DNA of 64,000 nt from Fodinicola acaciae (GTDB taxonomy: Bacteria; Actinomycetota; Actinomycetes; Mycobacteriales; HKI-0501), in the NCBI RefSeq assembly GCF_010993745.1, contig NZ_WOTN01000003.1, positions 1,116,001 to 1,180,000 on the forward strand, written 5' to 3'. Made by a program: the position numbers and the translations under genes. Shown in pieces: positions 16,021-24,663 of this stretch. The first letter of the stretch is position 1. Every line of letters begins with the position of its first letter. The notes below the pieces were generated by a model, which was given only the letters and a program-made list of their open reading frames with translations, did no database searches and had not been told where the DNA came from.

Positions 16021-16953
16021 TCACCATGGCCTGACCTCCAGCTCGCCGAGCTCGTGCAGGGCGACCCGGTCCTCGCGAGCGAGAACGTCAACCATACGAA
16101 CGACTTCGGCCACCGTGGCATAGCGGCCGCGGCTGACGCGGGCGGTTGGGTCGGGGCTGTCGAGCCAAAGACGGGGCTCATAATAAATCTGTACGATGTC
16201 GCCGGAGCGTCCCCGGAAAGTGGCGAAGTTTCCTTCGCCTGCTGGCAAGCGGTCCAGCAACGACTTGCAGTCGGCAAACGACAACAGCAATTCCACGTCG
16301 GCGTTGTTACGCACTCGGTCGAAATATGTCACCACCAGCCGATCGTCGGCCGATTCGTTGTACGCGGCCGGGCCTGGGTCACCGAGCCAGCGACGGTGCC
16401 AGGTCAGCGGGACGCGGATTCGCTTGGCGGCGTCGCCGTTCCAGTCGACCCGCAGGCCGTGCTGGCGCAGCGTCGCGGTGATCTCGGTGCCGATAGCGGC
16501 GGTGTCGGCCGGGTCGGGCGTCCTCAGGCCGTCGTGCAGAATGCCGTACGCCAGGTCCAACCCGTCGCCTCGAGCCGCGGCCTCGGCGTCCTGGTGGTGA
16601 TAGAAGGCGTATCCGCGCGGCTTCGAGCCCTCGGCGGCCTCGGCTCCGATCTCGGCGGTCCCGCAGTTCTGGCAGCAGGTGAAGTTTTCCCTGGCGACGA
16701 TGCCGGCGCGGTCCAGGTCGCGGAACGCGGCGGTGAGCCGGTCCGGCTCGGTGACCGGCGGCCAGCTGGCCTGCTCGGTGAGGTGTCGGCGCAGCTCGGC
16801 CACCGCCAGTTCCTCGGCGAGCTCGGTCACCTCGGCCGAGTCACCGTAGGCCTCAAGCGTCCACCTGAGGATGTCGCGGAAATCTCCGTCCGCGATGTCC
16901 ACCCGTACGCGTACGAAGTCCGACACCTTGGTACGCAAGGATTCTTCGATCAC
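16021..16953 (-). CDS. DUF6891-type protein
   Basis: 310 residues from GTG 16953, whose GTG overlaps the TGA of the cyclophilin gene (GTGA). The N-terminal half is helical (DILRWTLEAYGDSAEVTELA, LTAAFRDLDRAGIVARENF). The family-typical core has a cysteine cluster, TCCQNCGTAEIG, followed by GYAFYHHQDAEAAARG. The C-terminal half (VDWNGDAAKRIRVPLTWHRR, ADDRLVVTYFDRVRNNADVE) looks like an additional small domain. The protein is cytosolic. The CC..C cluster could bind metal, but function is unknown. The frame is open upstream inside the cyclophilin gene without coding character, which fixes the start. Confidence 0.75.
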   Translation of the reverse strand: MIEESLRTKVSDFVRVRVDIADGDFRDILRWTLEAYGDSAEVTELAEELAVAELRRHLTEQASWPPVTEPDRLTAAFRDLDRAGIVARENFTCCQNCGTAEIGAEAAEGSKPRGYAFYHHQDAEAAARGDGLDLAYGILHDGLRTPDPADTAAIGTEITATLRQHGLRVDWNGDAAKRIRVPLTWHRRWLGDPGPAAYNESADDRLVVTYFDRVRNNADVELLLSFADCKSLLDRLPAGEGNFATFRGRSGDIVQIYYEPRLWLDSPDPTARVSRGRYATVAEVVRMVDVLAREDRVALHELGELEVRPW

Positions 16954-17609
16954 CGCGAGAACAAGCCAAAACTGGTCCGGTCGATGACGACCGGCTTGGC
17001 CGGCAGGCCGTCGAGCGGGTTGCCGTCCCGCGGGATGATGCCGGCGGCGACGATCCGGTCGAGTACGTCCATGCCGCGCACGACCTTCCCCATCACCGAG
17101 TAGTTTTTCGGGATGTGCGCGAAAGAATGCACGATGAAGAACTCGCTGCCGTTGGTGCCGGGCCCCTGGTTGCCCATCGCTATGGTGCCGCGCTCGTACG
17201 TCTCGGTGCCGTCGACCTCGTCGGCGAACTTGTAGCCGGGGCCGCCTTTCTCCACCTCGATCAGGTCGCCGCACTGCAGCACACCGAGCCGCGCGCTGTT
17301 GGTCAGCCGCCAACACCGGCTGTGGTCATAGAAATGCTGCAGCGCGAGGCTCGCCAGGTTGTGCACGGCACATGGCGCGGCGCCGGCGCGGTTGAGGCGT
17401 ACGGTCACCGGACCGTAGTTGAGACGGAACGTGACGTCGACAGTCCCGACGGTCAGCGCGTACGGCGTCGGCCGCAGCACCGGTCGCGCGGCCGGGTTTT
17501 CCGGTGTTGGCGTGAAAGTGCACCTGACGACAGGCGCGGACGCCGACGCCGGAGTGGCGGCGATCAGCGGCACACAGAGCAAAAGTACGAGAATCCAACG
17601 GCGTCTCAT
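16950..17609 (-). CDS. Secreted cyclophilin-type peptidyl-prolyl isomerase
   Basis: 219 residues. Residues 1-24 are a classical signal peptide (RRR, hydrophobic LVLLLCVPLIAATP, ASA cleavage). The cyclophilin domain follows: YGPVTVRLNRAGAAPCAVHN, FYDHSRCWRL, GNQGPGTNGSEFFIVHSF, and VMGKVVRGMDVLDRI. It catalyses cis-trans isomerisation of X-Pro bonds outside the membrane, assisting folding of exported proteins. Two Cys pairs are consistent with an extracellular location. Parts of the canonical active site (FHRv, QGGD) are altered to RCWRLT and LQCGDL, as in actinobacterial secreted cyclophilins. It is first gene of a pair with the DUF6891 gene. Confidence 0.88.
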   Translation of the reverse strand: MRRRWILVLLLCVPLIAATPASASAPVVRCTFTPTPENPAARPVLRPTPYALTVGTVDVTFRLNYGPVTVRLNRAGAAPCAVHNLASLALQHFYDHSRCWRLTNSARLGVLQCGDLIEVEKGGPGYKFADEVDGTETYERGTIAMGNQGPGTNGSEFFIVHSFAHIPKNYSVMGKVVRGMDVLDRIVAAGIIPRDGNPLDGLPAKPVVIDRTSFGLFSR

Positions 17610-17619
17610 GCGCGGTAAG

Positions 17620-17804
17620 CTACCCCACGTTTCGTAACTGGTGAAGCATCCGCAGCTGGCCGATCTCCGCCGCGTTCTTCATCAGCTCGGCGTTGACCCC
17701 GGCGACCATGCGCGCGACCGTCTTTCCCGCGCCAGGTGGATCTCGAAGAGCGGTCAGGTCAGCTCGAACTGCCATCGCAACAGGTCGCCGCGCGATACGG
17801 ACAT
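17620..17804 (-). pseudogene. Remnant of a DinB-family gene
   Basis: Reading from ATG 17804 gives MSVSRGDLLRWQFELT, a typical N-terminus of actinobacterial DinB-like (four-helix bundle) proteins, then TGA where Trp is expected, then PLFEIHLA in the same phase. After a gap, another phase gives NAELMKNAAEIGQLRMLHQL, the typical C-terminal helix of the same family. The central about 100 codons are missing. This is a decayed gene with a nonsense codon and a large internal deletion, between the cyclophilin operon and the MFS gene, both also on the minus strand. The family assignment rests on memory of the terminal motifs. Confidence 0.6.
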
Positions 17805-17844
17805 GGCCGGATCGTGACACAACGGCGGCGTGTGCAAACCCGTT

Positions 17845-19068
17845 TTAGTTTTCTGGTGCGACACGGAAAGTACGCAACGGTGAGCCGGCCGCGAGCACTG
17901 TGCCGGCGAGAATGCCGACGCTGGCGATGAGGAGCGTGGTACGCAGACCGAGCGCGGAGCCGAGCAGGCCACCCAGCAACGCACCGAGGGCTTGCATGCC
18001 GTAGACCAGAAAACGCCAGGTCGCGTTGGCGCCGGACAGCCGGTCGGCGGAAATCAGCGACTGCCGCAGGGTTTGCTGGTTGACGCCATACAAAGACGGC
18101 CCGACTCCGCGCAACATCTGTGCCAGCACGGCGATCGCGAAGGCCACCAGCACCGGACCGGTGGCCGCGGCGAGTACGACGCCGGCGGCGGCCGTCAAAG
18201 CCATGCCGGCGACGACGACCGCACCTGGCCCGGAACGCCGCGTGAACCAGCCCGTCACCAGGGCGCCGAGGACGCCGGCCGCACCGCCGGCGGCGATGAC
18301 GATGCCGACGAGCCCGGCAGGCAGGCCGAGATCGCGTACGAGATAGATGACCAGGATGACCATCTGCATCTGGTTGCACATCGCGCCGATGGTGGCCGCG
18401 AGGATCAGCGCACGCAGCACCGGGTGCCGAAAAACCGTGTGGATGCCCCGGAAAACGCCCGCCGCCAGCGGCCGCTTCGGCCGGCCGCCACCGTACGCGC
18501 GGACCCGCGCGGTGAAAAACGCCGCCACGACAAAGGAAAACGCGTCGACCGCGATGGCGATCGGCGCGGTGAGCAGGGTGACCAGCAGGCCGCCGACCGC
18601 CGATCCGCTGGTGTTGACCGCGGCGTTGCTCATCGCCAGCGCGCCATTGGCCGTCAGCAGCTGCTCGCGGGGCACCAGGCAGGGAAGATACGACTGTGCC
18701 GTCACCGTCTCGAAGAGACTCCCCAGGCCGGCAAGCAAAATCACCACGTACAGATGCCACAGCCGCAACAGTCCGCAGGCCGCCAGGACCGGAACCGTGC
18801 CCAGCACCACCGCCTGGCCGAGGTTGGTGGCGACCAGCAGCCGGCGATAAGGCAGCCGGTCGACCCAGACACCAGCCGGCAGACCGAGCACGAGATGCGG
18901 CGCGAGCGCGAGCGCGCCGAGAACCCCCATCTGCGCGGCGGAGGCGTGCAGATAGGCGACGGCGGTCAGCGGCAGCGCCACGGTCGTCACGCTGGAGCCG
19001 AGCAAGGAGACCGAGCTGCCAGCGAAAAACCGGCGAAAGTCTGGGAAACGTACGAGGACCGGCACCAT
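17845..19068 (-). CDS. MFS transporter (enterobactin-exporter/EntS-like class)
   Basis: 407 residues from ATG 19068; the frame is open upstream but non-coding. It starts MVPVLVRFPDFRRFFAGSSV, typical of the EntS/DHA3-like subgroup, with about 12 membrane helices. An MFS motif-A-like loop sits after helix 2 (AGVWVDRLPYRRLLVATNLG), and a conserved SNAAVNTSGSAVGGLL helix follows. Substrate is unknown; such proteins export drugs or siderophore-like compounds. It is monocistronic and divergent from the debranching enzyme gene 75 bp away. Confidence 0.85.
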   Translation of the reverse strand: MVPVLVRFPDFRRFFAGSSVSLLGSSVTTVALPLTAVAYLHASAAQMGVLGALALAPHLVLGLPAGVWVDRLPYRRLLVATNLGQAVVLGTVPVLAACGLLRLWHLYVVILLAGLGSLFETVTAQSYLPCLVPREQLLTANGALAMSNAAVNTSGSAVGGLLVTLLTAPIAIAVDAFSFVVAAFFTARVRAYGGGRPKRPLAAGVFRGIHTVFRHPVLRALILAATIGAMCNQMQMVILVIYLVRDLGLPAGLVGIVIAAGGAAGVLGALVTGWFTRRSGPGAVVVAGMALTAAAGVVLAAATGPVLVAFAIAVLAQMLRGVGPSLYGVNQQTLRQSLISADRLSGANATWRFLVYGMQALGALLGGLLGSALGLRTTLLIASVGILAGTVLAAGSPLRTFRVAPEN

Positions 19069-19143
19069 GGAGGCCAACGTTAGGCGGCCGTGGGGTGACC
19101 GATCGGCGTTCAGCTCAGCGCGTACATGTGAGAATGTCCAGCC

Positions 19144-21123
19144 ATGCGGCAGCCGCTCCTGCACGAGCTCACCACCTGCGTACGCGCACCGACGGTCGCG
19201 CTGTCCGGCGCGGACGGCCAGATCGGTCCGGCGACCGGACCGGAGAACGCGCACGGGGTCCTGCACGCGGACATCCGCGTCTTGGCCGAGGCCCTGCTGA
19301 CCGTCGACGGCCAGCCGCCGGAGCACCTGGCCGGCGGGCTGACCGGCGCGGCGACGGCGACCTTCGTCGGGACCGTACGGCTGGACGACGACTCGGCGTT
19401 GCGGCTCGTCCGGGAGCGTGAGGTCACCGCGGCCGGGATGCGTGAGCGCGTACGGCTGGTCAACCAGACCGGCGAGAAGGTCGAGGCGAGCGTCGCGCTG
19501 CGGCTGGCGACCGACGGCGCGCCGATCACCGAGATCCGAGCCGGCCGCCGCGGCACCGCGCTGCCGATCGAGGCGCATGGCGCGACGCTGGCCTGGAAGG
19601 CCGGCACGACGTCGGTGTGGGTCACCGCGGAGGCTGGTACGGCGTGGCAGTTGCGCGTGGAGCCGGCCGGGTTGACCTGGTCGGTCGCCGTACCAGCCGG
19701 CCAGGCCGGCGAGATGGGGTGGCAGCTGCGCTGCACCGACCCGTCGTCGGTGGTCGGGCCGGCGCCGGTCGGGCCGTCGTGGGTCACACCGGAGGTGCGG
19801 GCCGGCGACTCTCGGCTCGCCGCGTGGCTCGCGCGCGCGGTCGACGACCTCGACGGCCTGCGGATGACGGCCGGCGGCGAGGTCTTCATCGCGGCCGGCG
19901 CTCCGTGGTTTTTCACGCTGTTCGGCCGGGACAGCCTGATCTCGGCGCGGATGTTACTGCCGCTGGGCACCGAGCTCGCCGCCGGTACGCTCCGCGCCCT
20001 CGCCGCGCGACAGGGCCGGCGGACCGACGCCGGGTCGGCCGAGGAGCCCGGCAAGATCCTGCACGAGCTGCGGCGAGGTACGTCGTCGTACGGCGGCGGA
20101 CTGTCCCTGCCGCCGGTCTACTACGGCACGGTCGACGCGACCTGTCTGTGGGTCGTCCTGCTCAACGACGCCTGGCGCTGGGGCCTGCCGGCCGACCAGG
20201 TGGCGGCGCTGCTGCCGGCGGCCGAGGCTGCGCTGGAGTGGATGGCCGCCAACGCGGCCGCCGGCGGCGGTTTCCTGCGCTATCTCGACACGTCCGGGCA
20301 CGGCCTGGCCAACCAGGGGTGGAAGGACTCCGGTGACGCGATCCGGTTCGGCGACGGCAGCATGGCGTCGGGTCCGGTGGCGTTGTGCGAGGTGCAGGCG
20401 TACGCGTATGACGCGGCCGTACGCGGTGCCGAGCTGCTGGACGCCTTCGGCCGACCTGGCAGTGCGCGCTGGCGGTCGTGGGCGGACGAGCTGGCGATGG
20501 CCTTCCGGTCGCGGTTCTGGGTCGGCGGCGGCTATCCGGCGGTCGCGCTGGACGGCGAGGACCGGCCGGTCGACACGGTCACCAGCAACATCGGCCATCT
20601 GCTCGGCACCGGCCTGCTGGACGACGCCGAGTCGGAGCTGGTGGCGCGGCGGCTGGCCGAGCTGAGCTCCGGTTACGGCCTGCGTACGTTGTCGGCGGAC
20701 GCGGTGGCCTATGGCCCGGACACGTATCACTGCGGCACGGTGTGGGCTCACGACACGGCGATCGCGATCGACGGGCTCGTACGCACCGGTCACCACGATG
20801 TCGCCGCCGGCCTGGTCGAGGGTCTGCTCGCGGCGGCCGAGAGCTTCGGCTTCCGGATGCCTGAGCTGCACGCCGGCGACACGCGCGGGGCGTGGCCGGC
20901 GGCCATCCCGTACCCGACCGCGTGCCAGCCGCAGGGCTGGTCGGCGGCCGCCGCCGTGTCGGTGCTGTCGTCGATCCTCGGCCTGCGCGTACACGTGCCG
21001 GCCAAGCGCGTGTCACTGGAGCCGATGCGGCCAAGCCCGGTCGGCGCGCTGACGGCGGCGGGGTTGCGGGTCGCCGGCCGCACCTTCACGGCTACCATCG
21101 ACGCGGCCGGCCGCCCCGGCTGA
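19144..21123 (+). CDS. Glycogen debranching-type enzyme (amylo-alpha-1,6-glucosidase family)
   Basis: 659 residues. Residues about 15-200 form the N-terminal glycogen-debranching beta domain (ENAHGVLHADIRVLAEALLT). The alpha/alpha-barrel catalytic domain follows, with the family landmarks APWFFTLFGRDSLISARMLL (near 250), EEPGKILHELRRG, YYGTVDATCLWVVLLNDAW, NQGWKDSGDAIRF and YHCGTVWAHDTAIAIDGLVR (near 530). Acidic residues in the GRDS, KDSGD and WAHD blocks fit a GH-type hydrolase acting on alpha-1,6-linked glucans or related glycosides. There is no signal peptide, so it is intracellular. A family-1 repeat follows the stop codon directly. Confidence 0.88.
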   Translation: MRQPLLHELTTCVRAPTVALSGADGQIGPATGPENAHGVLHADIRVLAEALLTVDGQPPEHLAGGLTGAATATFVGTVRLDDDSALRLVREREVTAAGMRERVRLVNQTGEKVEASVALRLATDGAPITEIRAGRRGTALPIEAHGATLAWKAGTTSVWVTAEAGTAWQLRVEPAGLTWSVAVPAGQAGEMGWQLRCTDPSSVVGPAPVGPSWVTPEVRAGDSRLAAWLARAVDDLDGLRMTAGGEVFIAAGAPWFFTLFGRDSLISARMLLPLGTELAAGTLRALAARQGRRTDAGSAEEPGKILHELRRGTSSYGGGLSLPPVYYGTVDATCLWVVLLNDAWRWGLPADQVAALLPAAEAALEWMAANAAAGGGFLRYLDTSGHGLANQGWKDSGDAIRFGDGSMASGPVALCEVQAYAYDAAVRGAELLDAFGRPGSARWRSWADELAMAFRSRFWVGGGYPAVALDGEDRPVDTVTSNIGHLLGTGLLDDAESELVARRLAELSSGYGLRTLSADAVAYGPDTYHCGTVWAHDTAIAIDGLVRTGHHDVAAGLVEGLLAAAESFGFRMPELHAGDTRGAWPAAIPYPTACQPQGWSAAAAVSVLSSILGLRVHVPAKRVSLEPMRPSPVGALTAAGLRVAGRTFTATIDAAGRPG

Positions 21124-21236
21124 TTACCCGCTACGGCGCGAAACTGTCGTACCCCGGTGGCAATTTTGGCCCCCACCCAGATCGGGTGGGGGGTGGGTTC
21201 GCGTGGAAACTTACATAAGTTCGAAAGTTGATCTTG
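21124..21236 (+). repeat. Palindromic element family 1, copy B
   Basis: It begins directly after the TGA of the debranching gene with the head ttacccgctacggcgcgaaa, then ctgtcgtacccc. The hairpin arms are cccccaccc / gggtggggg around agatc. Then come ggttcgcgtgg, cttacataag and a tail aagttgatcttga. It faces copy C (21403-21503) in inverted orientation, forming a pair around about 165 bp of central DNA. Confidence 0.85.
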
Positions 21237-21303
21237 ACTTTCTGTCGCGTGCGCCTCTTTCGCCGCTCTGACCTCTCTAGTCACATCAGCCACACGACGC
21301 GAT

Positions 21304-21357
21304 GCACGCATGGGGGCCTTGCTTGCGCTGGACGCACGCAAGGGGGCCTTGCGTGCG
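21304..21357. repeat. Tandem direct repeat inside the B/C pair
   Basis: Two 24-base units with a 30-base period, both of form GCACGCAnGGGGGCCTTGCnTGCG, occupy the centre between inverted copies B and C. Base composition and the GCACGCA start relate them to the family-2 units at 48664, 60300 and 62654. Two units are too few for a CRISPR and there is no spacer-repeat periodicity beyond them. Confidence 0.6.
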
Positions 21358-21402
21358 TTCGCCAACCAGACAAAGACCGCATTTAGCGCTCCAATTGTGG
21401 CG

Positions 21403-21503
21403 ACCAAGATCAACTTTGCATTACATAGGCAACCTCTCAGACCCACCCCCCACCCGACCACTGGGTGGGGGCAATTTTTCGGGGAGGGTATGACAGTTTT
21501 GCG
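21403..21503 (-). repeat. Palindromic element family 1, copy C
   Basis: Inverted relative to copy B. It starts with the tail accaagatcaacttt, then attacatag, then the hairpin core (accccccacccgaccactgggtgggggc), and ends in a degenerate head (gacagttttgcg instead of gacagtttcgcg). It lies just downstream of the EAL gene stop (21527, minus strand), so each copy of the pair abuts a convergent gene end. Confidence 0.8.
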
Positions 21504-21526
21504 TTGGTCTCGGTGTGTCGCGGTGG

Positions 21527-23986
21527 TCAGTGGTTGGAGGCGAGTGACGACGAGCCGCCGTCGGCGGCTTCCTCGACCAGGGCGGTCACCGCGTCGGCGG
21601 ACATCGGTGGGTAGAGGCCATAGCCCTGGCCGCCGGTGCATCCCAGGCCGGCCAGTTCCTCGCGTTGCAGGGCTGTCTCGATGCCCTCGGCGATGACGCG
21701 CAGGCCGAGGCTGGTCGCCAGGGTGATGGTGCTGCTGACGATCGCGTACGCCTCGACCGAGTGGTGCATGGCCTTCACGAACGACTGGTCGATCTTCACC
21801 TCGTCGACGCGTACGCGCGCGAGGAAGGTGAGCGACGAATAGCCGGTGCCGAAGTCGTCGACGGCGATCTGCACGCCGATCCGGCGCAGGCCGTCGAGCA
21901 CCTCCTCGACCACCTCCAGCTCGCTCATGATCACCGTCTCGGTGATCTCCAGTACGAGCGCGCTCGCCGGCAGCCGGTATTTGCGCAGCATCCGGTCGAT
22001 GTCCTCCGGCAGCCGTCGGTCCAGCAGGCTGCGCGCGGACAGGTTGACCGCGACCGGCACGTCCAGGTCGCCGGTGTCCCAGTTGCAGATGATCGACAGC
22101 GCCTCGTCCAGCACCCACTGCGTGAACGGATGGATCAGCTCGCTGCGCTCGATGACCGGGATGAACTCCGCCGGCCCGAGCAGGCCACGCCGCGGATGCC
22201 GCCAGCGGACCAGCGCCTCGGCCCCGAGCGGTACGCCGGTCGACAGGTCGACCAGCGGCTGCAGCTCCAGGAACAGCTGATCGTCCTGGCTGAGCGCATA
22301 GCGCAGCTCGGCGGCCAGCGACAGCCGGTCGAGCCGGCCGCCGTCGCGCTCCGGCGAATACATCACCAGGCTGCGGCCACTGCTCTTCGCCTCGTACATG
22401 GCGATGTCCGCGCGCCGCAGCAGCTCCGCGTGCGGACAGCCGTCGGCGACCTCGGTGATCGCCAGGCCGACGCGCACCTCGACGGTCAGCGTCACGCCTT
22501 CCACGACGATCGGCTCGGCGAGCGCGCTCTGCAACGCGCCGGCCCGCTCCTTGGCCGCTCGCGCCGCCGCCTCCGAGTCCAGCTCCGGCGCCATCAGCAG
22601 CGCGAACTTGTCGCTGTCCAGCCGGCCCAGCTGCTCGCCGAGCGCCAGGCCGTCGGCCATCCGCTCGGCCACGCGTACGAGCAGCGCGTCGCCGGCGGTG
22701 TGGCCGAGCGTGTCGTTGACCTCCTTGAAATGCGAGAGGTCGAAGAGCAGCAACGCGAAGGCGGCATCCGGGCTGTCGTTGACCGGATGCGTACGCCGCA
22801 GGTCGATCAGGTCCAGCAGCCGGTCGCGGTTGATCAGGCCGGTCAGCGTGTCATGCGACGCTTCGTAGCGGGTGCGGTCGGCCAGCTCGCGGATCCGCTG
22901 GTGGGCGCTCGCGTTGGCCAGCGCTGCGGCCACCGCGTCCGCGTACGTCGACAAGGCCAGCCGTTCGCGCTCGCCCAGATCGACCTGGTTCTTGAAGCAC
23001 AGCCGCAGCTCACCGACGACCTCGCCATCATGCGCGAGCGTCGACGGCACCACCAGCGGCTCACTTCGTACGAGCGCGCCCGGGGCGCCACGCCAACGCG
23101 AGCCGCGCCGGTCGCCGCGGGTCAGCCGCCATTGCGGTGGCGCGTACGCCGAGTCGATCTCGACGACGTCGGCGGCGAACATCTCGGCGGCGCCGGTGAT
23201 CGCCGCGTCGATGACCTGGTCCTGGTCGAGCTGGTTGAGCGCGCGCGTGGCCGCTGCCAGCTGGTGCCAGGTGCGGCGCTCCTGCCTCGTGCGCGTACGC
23301 CCCACGTGGCCCTGGTGCACCAGCCACAGCACCGGCGGCACCGCAAGCAGGCCCCACGGCTGCAGCTGGCCGATCTCGATCACGCCGACCGCGACGGCGA
23401 TGTTGCCGATCATCGCCACCATGGAGATCGGCCGGCCCTCGGTGAGCACCCGAAGCGGCGAGATCTGCTGCGCCATGCCGATCGCGACGCCGATGAGTAC
23501 GTTGCTGACCAGCCAGCCGCAGATCGCCGCGGCCGCCAGCAGCGGCAGCGTGCCGAGCTCGACATGGTTGTCGGCGGTGCCGCCGAGCAGCCGGAACAGC
23601 CCACTGGCAGCGCTTACCGCGATCGCGGTCGCCGACACGTTCATCAGCATCTTCAACGGCGGACGGCGCCGGGCGAGGTCGACGATCACCATGCCGGCGA
23701 CGCTGGCCAGCACCACCCACGGCCCGGCGACCAGCACCAGCGTGACGACGACGGCGGCCTCGCTCCAGTCGGCCATCAGCCGCTGACTGCCGAACCGTAC
23801 GGTCACGAAGATCCACCGGCAGGCGATCGCCAGCGCGAACGCCACCGCCACCCGTGGCCACTCCTGCGCCGCACCGGCGGCCGCCTGGCTGGCCGCGAGC
23901 AGGACCAGGCCCGCGGCCACCACGGCGACACCGCCGACGTACAGTCGCAGCGGCTGCGTGCCGGTCGTCCCAGCCGCAGCGGTCAC
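21527..23986 (-). CDS. Membrane GGDEF-EAL protein, predicted c-di-GMP phosphodiesterase
   Basis: 819 residues. The N-terminal about 200 residues hold seven or eight membrane helices. A GAF-like segment (AATRALNQLDQDQVIDAAIT ...) follows. A GGDEF domain (YEASHDTLTGLINRDRLLDL onward) has signature LDSDKF where GGDEF is expected (near 455), so no cyclase activity is predicted. The C-terminal EAL domain has intact motifs: EALVRWRHP (near 590), LVLEITETVIM, DDFGTGYSS (near 710), VKIDQSFV and AEGIET. It should hydrolyse c-di-GMP to pGpG at the membrane, with the degenerate GGDEF probably a GTP-sensing or structural module. Monocistronic. Confidence 0.9.
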   Translation of the reverse strand: MTAAAGTTGTQPLRLYVGGVAVVAAGLVLLAASQAAAGAAQEWPRVAVAFALAIACRWIFVTVRFGSQRLMADWSEAAVVVTLVLVAGPWVVLASVAGMVIVDLARRRPPLKMLMNVSATAIAVSAASGLFRLLGGTADNHVELGTLPLLAAAAICGWLVSNVLIGVAIGMAQQISPLRVLTEGRPISMVAMIGNIAVAVGVIEIGQLQPWGLLAVPPVLWLVHQGHVGRTRTRQERRTWHQLAAATRALNQLDQDQVIDAAITGAAEMFAADVVEIDSAYAPPQWRLTRGDRRGSRWRGAPGALVRSEPLVVPSTLAHDGEVVGELRLCFKNQVDLGERERLALSTYADAVAAALANASAHQRIRELADRTRYEASHDTLTGLINRDRLLDLIDLRRTHPVNDSPDAAFALLLFDLSHFKEVNDTLGHTAGDALLVRVAERMADGLALGEQLGRLDSDKFALLMAPELDSEAAARAAKERAGALQSALAEPIVVEGVTLTVEVRVGLAITEVADGCPHAELLRRADIAMYEAKSSGRSLVMYSPERDGGRLDRLSLAAELRYALSQDDQLFLELQPLVDLSTGVPLGAEALVRWRHPRRGLLGPAEFIPVIERSELIHPFTQWVLDEALSIICNWDTGDLDVPVAVNLSARSLLDRRLPEDIDRMLRKYRLPASALVLEITETVIMSELEVVEEVLDGLRRIGVQIAVDDFGTGYSSLTFLARVRVDEVKIDQSFVKAMHHSVEAYAIVSSTITLATSLGLRVIAEGIETALQREELAGLGCTGGQGYGLYPPMSADAVTALVEEAADGGSSSLASNH

Positions 23987-24218
23987 CCTGCCACCCCCCA
24001 GCCTGCCGATCCCCGTGCAGGTCGAAAGCAGGTCACGACGGTCTCGTCCAGCCCAGCCATTGGGCTAACGCCAAATTTCCGCGACCCCAGCGCCACTAGT
24101 GTCGCAGACGCGGCGTATCCGCCTGACGTCCGTCGAGGATGTCAGACAAGACGACGAGAAACTAGTCATTGACATAACTAAATGCTCAGCCCCACTGGTC
24201 TCCGCGCTCCACGACACT

Positions 24219-24242
24219 CACCCCCTATCTATTCAGGGGGTG
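24219..24242. terminator. CACCCCC/GGGGGTG hairpin
   Basis: A perfect 7-bp stem with a 10-base AT-rich loop (tatctattca), about 35 bp downstream of the stop of the minus-strand gene at 24277. No U tract follows on either strand, as is common for actinobacterial terminators. The remaining DNA between 23987 and 24276 holds the promoter side of the EAL gene and no credible gene. Confidence 0.5.
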
Positions 24243-24276
24243 GATCTGGCCACCAGACCGGGAAACATTTACGGAC

Positions 24277-24579
24277 TCAACGTGCCTCGGAGTCCTTTTT
24301 ACCCGCTTTTACGTCCGAAATGTCGGATTCGACCTCGGCTTCGCGGGAATCTTGGCCGGATTGTTCATCAAAACTGGCCGGCAGTCGCTTAATTCGCTTG
24401 TTCATGTTCCTTACCAGCAGAACAGTCGCAATAACGAGCAGCAGAATGACGAACAGACCCAGCGGTCCGGCGACGCCACCTGGCAGCGTGTCACCGAAAT
24501 TGTTGGCGGCCAGAATCGGCGAACTCACGTCCGCATCCGGCCCGACGTGTGCGTTGATGACATCCACCACAACTGCCAT
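24277..24579 (-). CDS. Small single-span membrane protein adjoining mca
   Basis: 100 residues from ATG 24579; GTG 24612 would add 11 residues. There is a short extracytoplasmic segment, the conserved-looking LPGGVAGPLGLFVILLLVIA, one membrane helix, then RNMNKRIKRLPASFDE and a charged tail. Small membrane proteins of this shape sit beside mca in many actinomycetes. No function is established that I know of. It lies 84 bp downstream of mca on the same strand, so it may be co-transcribed. Confidence 0.7.
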   Translation of the reverse strand: MAVVVDVINAHVGPDADVSSPILAANNFGDTLPGGVAGPLGLFVILLLVIATVLLVRNMNKRIKRLPASFDEQSGQDSREAEVESDISDVKAGKKDSEAR

Positions 24580-24663
24580 GAAACTCAGCCAATCCCTGGA
24601 GACCGCGGCCACTCTAACGTACGCGGATTTTCCGTCGCCGACGGTCTTGGACTTACCATTCGT

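Noticed and set aside
21304-21357. Two tandem 24-base units as a possible CRISPR remnant
   Set aside because: Only two units with a 6-base spacer, no cas genes, and similarity to the family-2 terminator unit.
21665-24172. 835-codon plus-strand frame over the EAL gene
   Set aside because: Antisense shadow of the GGDEF-EAL gene; rich in His/Arg/Gln with no recognisable domain.
24099-24392. 97-codon plus-strand frame between the EAL and small membrane protein genes
   Set aside because: It overlaps the minus-strand membrane protein, changes composition midway, has no RBS, and crosses a terminator-like hairpin.
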